From contig CANGPW010000006.1 in NCBI GenBank assembly GCA_947456185.1, positions 1 to 57,890 on the forward strand: a DNA stretch of 57,890 bases. Direction: 5' to 3'. The position numbers and the translations under genes were made by a program. The notes under the pieces were generated by a model that worked only from the letters and a program-made list of their open reading frames with translations, did not search any database and was not told the origin of the DNA. This DNA is from Bacteroidota bacterium. Its GTDB lineage: Bacteria; Bacteroidota; Bacteroidia; UKL13-3. Positions 27,421 through 35,420 of the stretch are shown here, in pieces; within the stretch, counting starts at the first letter, position 1; each line of letters begins with the position of its first letter.

Positions 27421-27795
27421 ATGAAAATTTCAAATCAAGCTATTAGCATGAAAATAATTCTCTCAACTTTACTTTTTGGTTTTATTGTTTTAACAGGTTG
27501 TTATTACGACAAAGAAGAACAACTTTACCCAAATTCAGGTACTAATTGCAATGCACTGCTAACCTATAATACTGGAATAAAAACTATTATAGATGGAAAT
27601 TGTGCAACATCGGGTTGCCATGTATCGGGAGGAACTTCTCCTGATTTAACAACTTACTCTTTAGTTAAGGCCAATACCTTGAGAATAACAGCAAGAGCTG
27701 TTACCATTAAAGACATGCCAAAACCATCAGGAATGTCTAGTTGTAATATCACAAAATTAGATAATTGGATAAAAGCTGGAGCTTTAGAAAACTAA
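27421..27795 (+). CDS. Small lipoprotein with CX4CH haem-like motif
   Basis: A 124-residue lipoprotein (lipobox VLTGC, C27) with GNCATSGCHVSGG (C61-x4-C66-H67). This motif is frequent in Bacteroidota and Planctomycete cytochrome-like domains and resembles CxxCH with two extra residues. MPKPSGMSSCNITKLDNWIKAGA near the end, with a Met that could be the distal ligand, fits a class I cytochrome c fold. It starts immediately after the previous gene and the next gene starts 2 bases after its stop. Its first residues (MKISNQAISMK) resemble those of the YceI gene downstream. Confidence 0.65.
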   Translation: MKISNQAISMKIILSTLLFGFIVLTGCYYDKEEQLYPNSGTNCNALLTYNTGIKTIIDGNCATSGCHVSGGTSPDLTTYSLVKANTLRITARAVTIKDMPKPSGMSSCNITKLDNWIKAGALEN

Positions 27796-27797
27796 AA

Positions 27798-28709
27798 ATG
27801 AAAAAAAATATACTTTTTATCGCAATGCTTTTAATGGTAAATTATGCTTGGGCACAAGATGATTTATTAGACATGTTGAAAGCTGAAAATACCGTTTCGA
27901 GCCCAGTATTAGCAACCTTTAAAGGAACCAGAATTATTACAGGACAGAGCAATGAAAACATTGCTAAAAAACATTTAAACTTTTTGATTCTTCATCGTTT
28001 TGGAGAGTTAAAAGATGATGCTTGGTATTACAGTTTATTAGGAATAGATGCAGCTACTGTTCGTTTGGCTTTAGATTATGGAATTACCAATAAATTAATG
28101 GTTGGAGTTGGTAGAAGCTCTGTAGCTAAAATATATGATTTTAGTGTAAAATATAAACTTTTTCAACAAACAAGTGGTGGCAAGAAAAACTTTCCAATAG
28201 CTATTTCTTATTATGGAAATATGGGGCTTAACACTACTACTTTTGCAGATCCTACAAGAGATAATTATTTCACTTCACGATTAAATTTTTGTAACCAATT
28301 AATCATTTCAAAAAAAGTTACACCAGGAATTTCATTACAAATAACTCCAACTTTTGTACACAGAAATTTAGTGGCAAAAACCAGTGATCCAAATGATGTA
28401 ATTGCTTTAGGTTTGGGTGGTTCGTTTAAAATTACTAGAAGTACGCGTTTCAATATTGAATATTACCCTCGTTTAACGGGAAGAGATGAATTAATTCCGA
28501 ATACAAATAATAACTTTGAAGATTATTTAGCTGTAGGTGTTGATATAGAAACAGGTGGTCACGTATTTCAATTAATGTTTAGCAATTCAACTTATATGTT
28601 TGAGCAAGGATTTGTGGCTCAAACTACTGGTAAATGGAGTGATTTTGGAATAAGATTAGGCTTTAATTTATCACGTACTTTTTCATTTGATAACGAACAT
28701 AAAAAATAG
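27798..28709 (+). CDS. DUF5777 family beta-barrel protein
   Basis: I chose the ATG at 27798 (MKKNILFIAMLLMVNYAWAQ, a clean signal peptide); the frame is open 11 codons further up, inside the previous gene. The mature 283 or so residues (DDLLDML, LATFKGTRIITGQS, FLILHRFGEL, YGITNKLMVGVGRSS) match the DUF5777 family, predicted to be an outer-membrane barrel. These genes regularly sit beside YceI and cytochrome-like genes, as here, suggesting a shared envelope function, perhaps electron-transfer related. Exact role unknown. Confidence 0.85.
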   Translation: MKKNILFIAMLLMVNYAWAQDDLLDMLKAENTVSSPVLATFKGTRIITGQSNENIAKKHLNFLILHRFGELKDDAWYYSLLGIDAATVRLALDYGITNKLMVGVGRSSVAKIYDFSVKYKLFQQTSGGKKNFPIAISYYGNMGLNTTTFADPTRDNYFTSRLNFCNQLIISKKVTPGISLQITPTFVHRNLVAKTSDPNDVIALGLGGSFKITRSTRFNIEYYPRLTGRDELIPNTNNNFEDYLAVGVDIETGGHVFQLMFSNSTYMFEQGFVAQTTGKWSDFGIRLGFNLSRTFSFDNEHKK

Positions 28710-28758
28710 TAGTTTACTATTGGCACCATCATTGTAATAAACAATAAAAAACATAAAA

Positions 28759-29334
28759 ATGAAAATCACAAACCAAGTCATCGGCATGAAACTAATCTTA
28801 ACAATTGCTGCCATAGCACTATTTTCAATAGCAAATTCATCGGCACAAACTTTATATAAAGCTACCAATGCCACCGTAAGCTTTTTTTCAAAAACTCCCA
28901 TTGAAGACATTGACGGAAAAAGTGAAACAGCTACAACTTTGGTAAATATAGAAACAAAAGATATTGCTTTTATGATTCAAAATAATTCTTTCAAATTTCC
29001 AAATAAGTTAATGCAAGAGCATTTCAACGAAAAATACATGGAAAGTGAAAAATATCCTGCAAGTAGTTTTAGAGGAAATATTCAAGAAGATATTAATTTA
29101 AAAGCAATTGGTACATACAAAGTAAATGTAAAAGGTAAATTGAATATTCATGGAATAATTCAGGAAAGAATAATAACTGGAACCATTATAGTTAATGAAG
29201 GAAGTATTGTATTGGAAAGTGATTTTAAAGTAAAAAATTCAGACCATAAAATAGAAATTCCTTCTTTGGTTGTTACTAAAATTGCTGATGAATTAGATGT
29301 AAATGTAAAAGCTATATTATTTCCTAAAAAGTAA
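28759..29334 (+). CDS. YceI-family periplasmic protein
   Basis: A 191-residue lipocalin-like protein. A signal peptide ends near SSAQ (residue 29). The YceI fold then follows: VSFFSKTPIEDIDG, FMIQNNSFKFPNKLMQEHFNEKYMES and a 'GKLNIHGI' strand. YceI proteins bind long isoprenoid (polyprenyl or quinone-like) chains. The start may be M10 (28786), which gives a more usual signal peptide. The first ten residues (MKITNQVIGM) resemble those of the small lipoprotein at 27421, which argues that the upstream start is genuinely translated. Confidence 0.88.
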   Translation: MKITNQVIGMKLILTIAAIALFSIANSSAQTLYKATNATVSFFSKTPIEDIDGKSETATTLVNIETKDIAFMIQNNSFKFPNKLMQEHFNEKYMESEKYPASSFRGNIQEDINLKAIGTYKVNVKGKLNIHGIIQERIITGTIIVNEGSIVLESDFKVKNSDHKIEIPSLVVTKIADELDVNVKAILFPKK

Positions 29335-29445
29335 TTATTTGAATTTAATATTCATATTTAAAAGTGGAAATTTAAATTACTGCATTTTTTTAACAAAATT
29401 TTAGATTTTCATTTCATTTAAAAAGCATAAACTTGCCTTTACCAA

Positions 29446-30780
29446 ATGAAAATTAAATACAGCATATTATCACTCTTTTTGGTGTTATTTTTAACAAATA
29501 ACACCAATGCTCAAACTGAGCAAAAAATATTTATGGATAAAAGTGAAAACATTATCTCGCTTTTTAAAAACAGAAATTACGATTCATTAACCAAGCAGTT
29601 TAACGAACAGCAAATTTCGTTCAATAGCCCAATGGCATTGGCTTCTAATTACGACCCAATTATTGAAAAATATGGTGGTATTACTAAATATAAATTTGCC
29701 GGATTTAGTGAAAACTATGGTCAAATAAATATAGAATATGTTACCAAAACAGTTTATAACATTGATTTATTAATTGAATTGGTTTTTAACAGAGAAAATA
29801 AAAAATTAATCCTTTATCGATTTACAGAAACTTTTAAAACCTATGCAATTCCTGATTATGCCACTGCGGAAAATTATCATGATGAAAACATAACATTTGC
29901 AGCTGATACAAGCATGCCATTAAGTGGTATTTTAAGCATGTCTGTTGGAATTAAAAAAGTACCACTGGTAATTATTATTCCAGCTGCAGGACCAACAGAT
30001 GCAGATGGTAATTTTGTTTCAAAACCTTATAAAGACATTGCAGTGGGTTTGGCTACAAATGGATATGCCGTTTTTAGGTATAACAAACGCAGTTTGAATT
30101 ATGGTTTCAATTTTTCGCAGAACAAAATGAATGGGGTGCCATTTACTCCTCGTGAAGATTTATTAGATGATTTACAAGCTGTAATTAATTTATTAAAGAA
30201 AAATCCAAATATAGACAGTACCAAAATATATTTACTTGGGCATGGGGAAGGTGCTTATTTTGCTCCATTTGTAGCCAAAGAAAATCCTTTTATAAAAGGG
30301 ATTATTATGATGGGAGCAAACGCCAATCATCCTTTAGAAATGATGATAGACCAAAACAAATATTTAGGAAGAATATTACCTCATAAAAAAGTACATTTTG
30401 ATGAAGATGATGCCAAAGCTAAAATAGTTTTGAAACGAAAAGTAAAAGAAAACACTTCCTACTTTTTATTGCCTCACGAAATTCCAGCTAAATATTGGTT
30501 ATGGATCAATAAATACGATCAAATAAAAGTAGCAAAAAAGCTAACAATTCCAATTTTAATTATGCAAGGCGCGCGCGATTACCAGGTAGATAAAAAGAAT
30601 TTTGCAGTGTGGGAGAAAAAGCTAAAAAACCATACAAATGTTACCTTTAAAATGTATGAAAAAATGAATCATATAATGCATGCTGGTGAGGGTGAATCAA
30701 CTTACAGCGAATATGCAATTATGCGCCATATTCCATATGAAGTAATCAATGATTTACAAGTTTGGCTTCATGAAAATTAG
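29446..30780 (+). CDS. Alpha/beta-hydrolase-fold protein with nucleophile Ser replaced by Gly
   Basis: A 444-residue secreted protein: signal peptide (to NAQ, residue 23), an N-terminal DUF3887-like domain (about 28-135; 'KNRNYDSLTKQFNEQ') and an alpha/beta-hydrolase domain (about 150-444). The oxyanion region VIIIPAAGPTDADGN and catalytic D378 (MQGARDYQV) and H409 (MNHIMHAG) are present. The nucleophile elbow reads G-H-G-E-G at 265-269, where active relatives have G-H-S-x-G; the codon is GGG at 30244-30246. It is therefore probably not a classical serine hydrolase, unless another residue acts. It ends before a bidirectional terminator. Confidence 0.8.
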   Translation: MKIKYSILSLFLVLFLTNNTNAQTEQKIFMDKSENIISLFKNRNYDSLTKQFNEQQISFNSPMALASNYDPIIEKYGGITKYKFAGFSENYGQINIEYVTKTVYNIDLLIELVFNRENKKLILYRFTETFKTYAIPDYATAENYHDENITFAADTSMPLSGILSMSVGIKKVPLVIIIPAAGPTDADGNFVSKPYKDIAVGLATNGYAVFRYNKRSLNYGFNFSQNKMNGVPFTPREDLLDDLQAVINLLKKNPNIDSTKIYLLGHGEGAYFAPFVAKENPFIKGIIMMGANANHPLEMMIDQNKYLGRILPHKKVHFDEDDAKAKIVLKRKVKENTSYFLLPHEIPAKYWLWINKYDQIKVAKKLTIPILIMQGARDYQVDKKNFAVWEKKLKNHTNVTFKMYEKMNHIMHAGEGESTYSEYAIMRHIPYEVINDLQVWLHEN

Positions 30781-30840
30781 AAAAATAAAAGTAGTTAATT
30801 ATTAAAATATTTTATCAATAATTGCTAAATTTATTTTATA

Positions 30841-30878
30841 AAAAAAGCCCAATTTGAAATTTCAAATTGGGCTTTTTT
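30841..30878. terminator. Perfect bidirectional terminator
   Basis: AAAAAAGCCCAATTTGAAA and its exact complement form a 38-base perfect palindrome with A6/T7 flanks. It lies between the convergent hydrolase and DUF1573 genes and serves both. Confidence 0.93.
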
Positions 30879-30894
30879 TATAAATTGATAATAA

Positions 30895-31344
30895 TTATTG
30901 CTTTGGAGATTCTACAGGTACAGGCTTCACGTCACCTTTGATATAAAGAATAACGTTTGATTTTTTACCATTGCTCATTACTGTTACAGTTTTGTTAAAA
31001 GACCCAGGCGATGCTGCATTATAAGTTGCTTTTACATAACCTTTTCCACCTGCTTTAATTGGTTCTTTTGTCCATTCTGGAGTAGTACAACCACAACCTG
31101 CTGCTGCATTTGTAATAATTAATGGCTCTTTTCCTGAATTTTTAAATACAAAAGTATAAGATGCAGGAACTCCTTGTGGAATTGATCCAAATTCGTGCGT
31201 TTCTTTTTCAAACGTAATATCTGCTTGGTTTGGATTTTCAACAGCTGCAGGAACTGTTCCGGGAGTTGTTGAAGTTTGAGCTTTAGCGTTAAAACTAAAA
31301 AATGTTGCTACTGCAACAATTGCTGTGATGATTAACTTTTTCAT
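30895..31344 (-). CDS. DUF1573 domain protein, secreted
   Basis: A 149-residue protein with a signal peptide (cleavage near FNAKAQ) and one DUF1573 Ig-like domain (about 40-135; FEKETHEFGSIPQGVPASY, LIITNAAAGCGCTTPEW). The CGC pair in the strand-turn is a family hallmark. These small beta-sandwich proteins are abundant in Bacteroidota envelopes; their role is not established. A single gene with a candidate promoter at 31422-31429. Confidence 0.88.
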   Translation of the reverse strand: MKKLIITAIVAVATFFSFNAKAQTSTTPGTVPAAVENPNQADITFEKETHEFGSIPQGVPASYTFVFKNSGKEPLIITNAAAGCGCTTPEWTKEPIKAGGKGYVKATYNAASPGSFNKTVTVMSNGKKSNVILYIKGDVKPVPVESPKQ

Positions 31345-31421
31345 TTTTGTTTATTTTTTTGTTTTTTTTAATTTATGTTTTGACGTTTACAAATGTTATA
31401 CCAATTTTTTAAAAACCATCT

Positions 31422-31429
31422 CAAAGATA
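31422..31429 (-). promoter_or_regulatory. -7 box (TATCTTTG) of the DUF1573 gene
   Basis: An exact TAnnTTTG on the reverse strand, about 78 bases before the ATG. No clear TTG -33 box, though TTAAG is near the right spacing. Confidence 0.45.
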
Positions 31430-31495
31430 AGAATATTTAAATAACTAGTGCTTAAAAAATTCTTAACTTTTGCAATAATTCTGTTTTTTTACAAA

Positions 31496-32740
31496 TCAAA
31501 TAGTGGCTAATTTATTTTTACTGAACAAAAGTATTGCGCCCGCAATTAATAAAAATATTGCCATAATTACATAAGCAAAAATAATATTATTACTCATTGA
31601 AAAAAATGATTGTGAAAACATGAAAATAAAAATGCTCCGAGTTAATACATTGATTAAATTAAAAATACTACCTACCCTACCCATTAAGTTATTAGGAATA
31701 ATTTTAAACATATAAGTGAGTCGTAATACCCTGATTCCTGCATTACAAAAACCTAAAATGATACTTACGATATATATTATTAAAACACTTTTACTAATGG
31801 CAGCGGCAATAAATATAAATGCAACTACAAAAGTTAATATAACAATGACTTTTACAATAGAGGCCTTATCAAATAATTTATTAATAAAAAAACCAGCACT
31901 TAAAGCACCAATGGCATAAATGGTGTCGGCTAAAGCAAAAACATTGCCTTTGGCAAGCAAATGTTGTTTAATATAAGTTGGTAAAACTGCATGAATTTCA
32001 ACCAAAAGCATGGCAAAAACCATGTAACTACTTACTCCAAATATAAAAACATATTGGTGTTCTTTTAAATAGGTAAATCCTTTTTTTAGTCGCTCAATGA
32101 CGCCATGGTTAAATTCTGTAATTTTTTTAATAGGAGCATAAGGGATAAAATAAATTAATAATGCAGCTATAAAATAAGTGATGGCATCCATCATAAACAC
32201 ATCATATATTTGCCAAGCTTTGATGCTTATTTCAAAATTCAATACATTAATTTCAAAACCATCTAACAACATGGCTGCAAATCCACCTGATAAGATTGAA
32301 GTAGATTGACCCACAATTTCTATGTTAGAATTTACCGATTTATATTGTTCGGGACTTGAAATTTCTTGTCCAAATGCATATAAAGTTGGGTAATGTATAT
32401 TGTAATTAAGCATGGTAATGGCAAATACTGCCACAATTAAATAACTGGGCAAACCATGATTGAAATATCCAATGATGGCAATGGTAAAAATAAGTAAACC
32501 ACAAATAATGGAAGTAAATAAAAAATTATTTTTCCTGCTAAATTTATCAACTAAAGTTCCAGCATACAAGCCAAAAAACATGATAAAAAAAGTAAGTGCT
32601 GCATAGGAATAATTAAATACTTGCGAATTGTTATTTTTGGCAAAATACCATGGAATGGATAGCATGCTCACACCTTGGGCAAAACCACTGATGCCATTGG
32701 CAAAAAATAAAAGTAATAATGATTTTCGGTTTTCGTGCAT
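31496..32740 (-). CDS. MFS transporter
   Basis: A 414-residue membrane protein with about 12 hydrophobic helices. The loop between helices 2 and 3 (GTLVDKFSRKNNFLF, about 61-75) is the MFS A-motif (G-x-x-x-D-x-x-x-R-K). It most resembles the MFS_3/enterobactin-exporter-like branch. The cargo cannot be inferred. It diverges from recX with 74 bases between starts. Confidence 0.82.
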   Translation of the reverse strand: MHENRKSLLLLFFANGISGFAQGVSMLSIPWYFAKNNNSQVFNYSYAALTFFIMFFGLYAGTLVDKFSRKNNFLFTSIICGLLIFTIAIIGYFNHGLPSYLIVAVFAITMLNYNIHYPTLYAFGQEISSPEQYKSVNSNIEIVGQSTSILSGGFAAMLLDGFEINVLNFEISIKAWQIYDVFMMDAITYFIAALLIYFIPYAPIKKITEFNHGVIERLKKGFTYLKEHQYVFIFGVSSYMVFAMLLVEIHAVLPTYIKQHLLAKGNVFALADTIYAIGALSAGFFINKLFDKASIVKVIVILTFVVAFIFIAAAISKSVLIIYIVSIILGFCNAGIRVLRLTYMFKIIPNNLMGRVGSIFNLINVLTRSIFIFMFSQSFFSMSNNIIFAYVIMAIFLLIAGAILLFSKNKLATI

Positions 32741-32814
32741 GGTTTCAAAACTAATGTTTGCATTTGATTATATTTTGAAAATAGTTATCATTATTGTTTA
32801 TTTGAATAAAATAA

Positions 32815-33294
32815 ATGGCTGACAAATCAATAAAATTAACACCGCAACAAGCTTTGCTAAAAATGGCCAATTATTGTGCTTACCAAGAAAGGTGTCATTC
32901 AGAAACAAAAAACAAATTAGCGGAACTAGGAATTTATTATGAAAATGCCGATCAAATAATTGCTGAGTTAATTACTCAAAATTATTTAAATGAAGAGCGT
33001 TTTGCAAAAGCATATGCTGGTGGAAAATTCAGAATAAAAAAATGGGGTCGAAATAAAATAAAGCAGGAATTAAAGCAAAAACAAGTTTCAGATTATTCCA
33101 TTCTGCAAGGTTTAAAAGAAATAGATGCCGATGATTATTTGGTAACTTTAAAAAAGGAAGCCAAAGAAAAATACGAAAAAGTAAAAGATAAAAATGTATT
33201 GATAAAAAATAATAAAACTGCCCAATATTTAATGAGTAGAGGCTTTGAGGCCGATTTGGTTTGGGATGTTTTAAAAGAATTTAAAAATAAATAA
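32815..33294 (+). CDS. recX: Regulatory protein RecX
   Basis: A 159-residue, all-helical protein of three-helix repeats that modulates RecA filaments. Signature sequences are YCAYQERCHSETKNKLAELG (about 19-38), LITQNYLNEERFAKAYAGGKFRIKKWG (repeat 2, with the 'DExRFAxxY' pattern) and MSRGFEADLVWDVL (repeat 3). Length is normal. Not next to recA. Convergent with the next MFS gene, 13 bases apart. Confidence 0.93.
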   Translation: MADKSIKLTPQQALLKMANYCAYQERCHSETKNKLAELGIYYENADQIIAELITQNYLNEERFAKAYAGGKFRIKKWGRNKIKQELKQKQVSDYSILQGLKEIDADDYLVTLKKEAKEKYEKVKDKNVLIKNNKTAQYLMSRGFEADLVWDVLKEFKNK

Positions 33295-33307
33295 ATCCTT
33301 AGGTCTA

Positions 33308-34564
33308 CTATAATGCAATTGCATTTTCAAGGTCTTCAGGCTTGTGATTATGCTTAAATAACATTGCAAATGCAATAGCAATAATTAACGCATAAATAGC
33401 AAAAGAAATCCAGATAGCATGCCAATCTTTATTGCCATTTAAAGTAAAATAATGATCAATAACATAGCCACTGATTGAGCTTCCTATTACTGCTCCAAAT
33501 CCATTGGTCATCATCATGAATAAACCTTGCGCGCTAGAACGAATAGAAGAATCAGTAGAAGTTTCAATGAATAGTGAGCCTGAAATATTGAAAAAATCAA
33601 AAGCCATTCCATATACCACACAGGATAAAATGATCATCCACAAACCACCTGAAGGATCACCATAGGCAAATAATGCAAAGCGTAAAACCCATGCCACCAT
33701 TGAAATTAGCATGACTTGTTTAATTCCAAATCGTTTAAGGAAAAATGGAATTGCTAAAATAAATAAGGTTTCAGATATTTGAGAAATGGACATGATGATA
33801 GTTGAATATTTAGCAACAAATGAATTACTGTATTCAGGAATTTTAGAAAAATCGGATAGAAAAGTATCTCCATACATGTTTGTTAATTGCAAAGCAGCGC
33901 CTAAAAACATAGAGAATATTAAAAACAATGCAATTTTATAAGTTCCAAAAAGTTTAAAGGCATCCAATCCTAATTTCTGAACTAAAGTAGCATTTTCAGA
34001 AATTAGTTTTTGTGGTGGGCATTTGGGTAAGAAAAATGAATAAATTCCCAATGCAATGGCTGCAATGGCTGCTATATAAAACATATTTGCTGAAGCTTTA
34101 TTACCAGAAATATTGGTAATCCACATGGCAATGATAAATCCAATAGTGCCCCATACGCGAATTGGGGGGAATACTTTCACAACATCAAATTTGTTGTTTT
34201 TTAAAATATTATAAGCAATAGAATTTGACAGAGATAAAGTTGGCATATAGCAAAGCATTGCTGATAAAATGATCCAAAAGAAGGAAGCTGGTGATTCAAC
34301 TTGCGGTATATAACATAGAAACAAACCACCAAGAATGTGTAAAATTCCATATAATTTCTCGGCATTTAAATATTTATCAGCAATAATTCCTGTTAAAGCT
34401 GGCATCAAAATGGAAGAAAGTCCTAAGGTAGAAAAAATAGCACCAAAATCATCAGCTTTCCATTGCTTGGTAGCAAACCAATAATTTCCAACTGTAATCA
34501 GCCAAGCTCCCCAAACAAAAAACTGCAGGAAACTCATTAAAATAAGTCGATTTTTTATATTCAT
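33308..34564 (-). CDS. Nucleoside permease-like MFS transporter (NupG family)
   Basis: A 418-residue, 12-helix transporter of the nucleoside:H+ symporter group. The N-terminus (LILMSFLQFFVWGAWLITVGNYW) with the WGAW motif and SSILMPALTGIIADKYLNAEKLYG is characteristic. It probably takes up nucleosides or related sugars, driven by protons. A single gene, separated by 65 bases from the nuclease-like gene upstream, with which it may form a unit. Confidence 0.85.
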   Translation of the reverse strand: MNIKNRLILMSFLQFFVWGAWLITVGNYWFATKQWKADDFGAIFSTLGLSSILMPALTGIIADKYLNAEKLYGILHILGGLFLCYIPQVESPASFFWIILSAMLCYMPTLSLSNSIAYNILKNNKFDVVKVFPPIRVWGTIGFIIAMWITNISGNKASANMFYIAAIAAIALGIYSFFLPKCPPQKLISENATLVQKLGLDAFKLFGTYKIALFLIFSMFLGAALQLTNMYGDTFLSDFSKIPEYSNSFVAKYSTIIMSISQISETLFILAIPFFLKRFGIKQVMLISMVAWVLRFALFAYGDPSGGLWMIILSCVVYGMAFDFFNISGSLFIETSTDSSIRSSAQGLFMMMTNGFGAVIGSSISGYVIDHYFTLNGNKDWHAIWISFAIYALIIAIAFAMLFKHNHKPEDLENAIAL

Positions 34565-34629
34565 AAAGGTTTATTTTTTAATGTTATTGAAATAATTTGA
34601 ATTAATTCAGTAATTTTTATTGGTAAATA

Positions 34630-35214
34630 TTATTTTCTTAAATCTATTTCATCCCTAATTTTTGCAGCTAAAACATAGTCTTCAATTTGAAGGGCATCAT
34701 TTAATAAAATGTGCAAATTTTCTAAAGATGCTTTCGATAAATCGTTGGGTGAATTTGATGTAACATTTTGATTAGAAATATCCTCCTTTATACTTTCCTC
34801 ATCGCTGGCATCCACAATAATTCCTGCTTCTTCCATGACATCATCATATGAATAAATTGGACATTTAAACCTAACAGCTAAAGCAATACTATCGCTAGCT
34901 CTGGCTTCCAATTCTTTTACAATTCCCAATTGTTCACAAATCAATTTAGCATGAAAAACGCCTTCATTTAAACTATAAATTTGAACTTCAATCAATTCAA
35001 TATTGAATTCTTTGAAAAAATTCAAAAACAAATCGTGCGTCATTGGACGAAAAGGAACAATTTTTTCAATTTCAATGGCTATAGCCTGCGCTTCAAAGCT
35101 TCCTATAACTATTGGCAATCGTATATTACTATTTATGTCACCAAGTATTAATGTATAGCTTCCACTTTTTTGTCCGCTACTTAAACCTAATACGTTTAAC
35201 TTAATTTTATCCAT
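34630..35214 (-). CDS. Bifunctional nuclease-family protein (DUF151) with UVR motif
   Basis: A 194-residue protein. An N-terminal DUF151/BFN domain (about 1-130; 'LPIVIGSFEAQAIAIEIE', 'RPMTHDLF', 'ARASDSIALAVRF') is joined by an acidic linker to a C-terminal UvrB/UvrC (UVR) motif (about 162-193; 'LNDALQIEDYVLAAKIRDEI'). This architecture is conserved in Bacteroidota. Some DUF151 members act on DNA and RNA; the UVR motif usually mediates protein contacts. Cytoplasmic. Confidence 0.9.
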   Translation of the reverse strand: MDKIKLNVLGLSSGQKSGSYTLILGDINSNIRLPIVIGSFEAQAIAIEIEKIVPFRPMTHDLFLNFFKEFNIELIEVQIYSLNEGVFHAKLICEQLGIVKELEARASDSIALAVRFKCPIYSYDDVMEEAGIIVDASDEESIKEDISNQNVTSNSPNDLSKASLENLHILLNDALQIEDYVLAAKIRDEIDLRK

Positions 35215-35420
35215 TTAATTGGTATTATTAAAAAAACAAATTAATTAAATAATTACTTCAATGTACAAACAACTTATCAATATTAGTAAATAAATTATTA
35301 CGGCATGTTAAATTTACTTCTACATTATGGAATTTGAATCAAAACCTATAAATAGCATATTTTTTAAAATAAATTATTACTTTGCGCTATTAAAATTTTA
35401 AAAAAAATACACACTTTCAT

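Noticed and set aside
27765-27797. Upstream start for the DUF5777 gene
   Set aside because: It lies in the previous gene and would put eleven polar residues before an ideal signal peptide.
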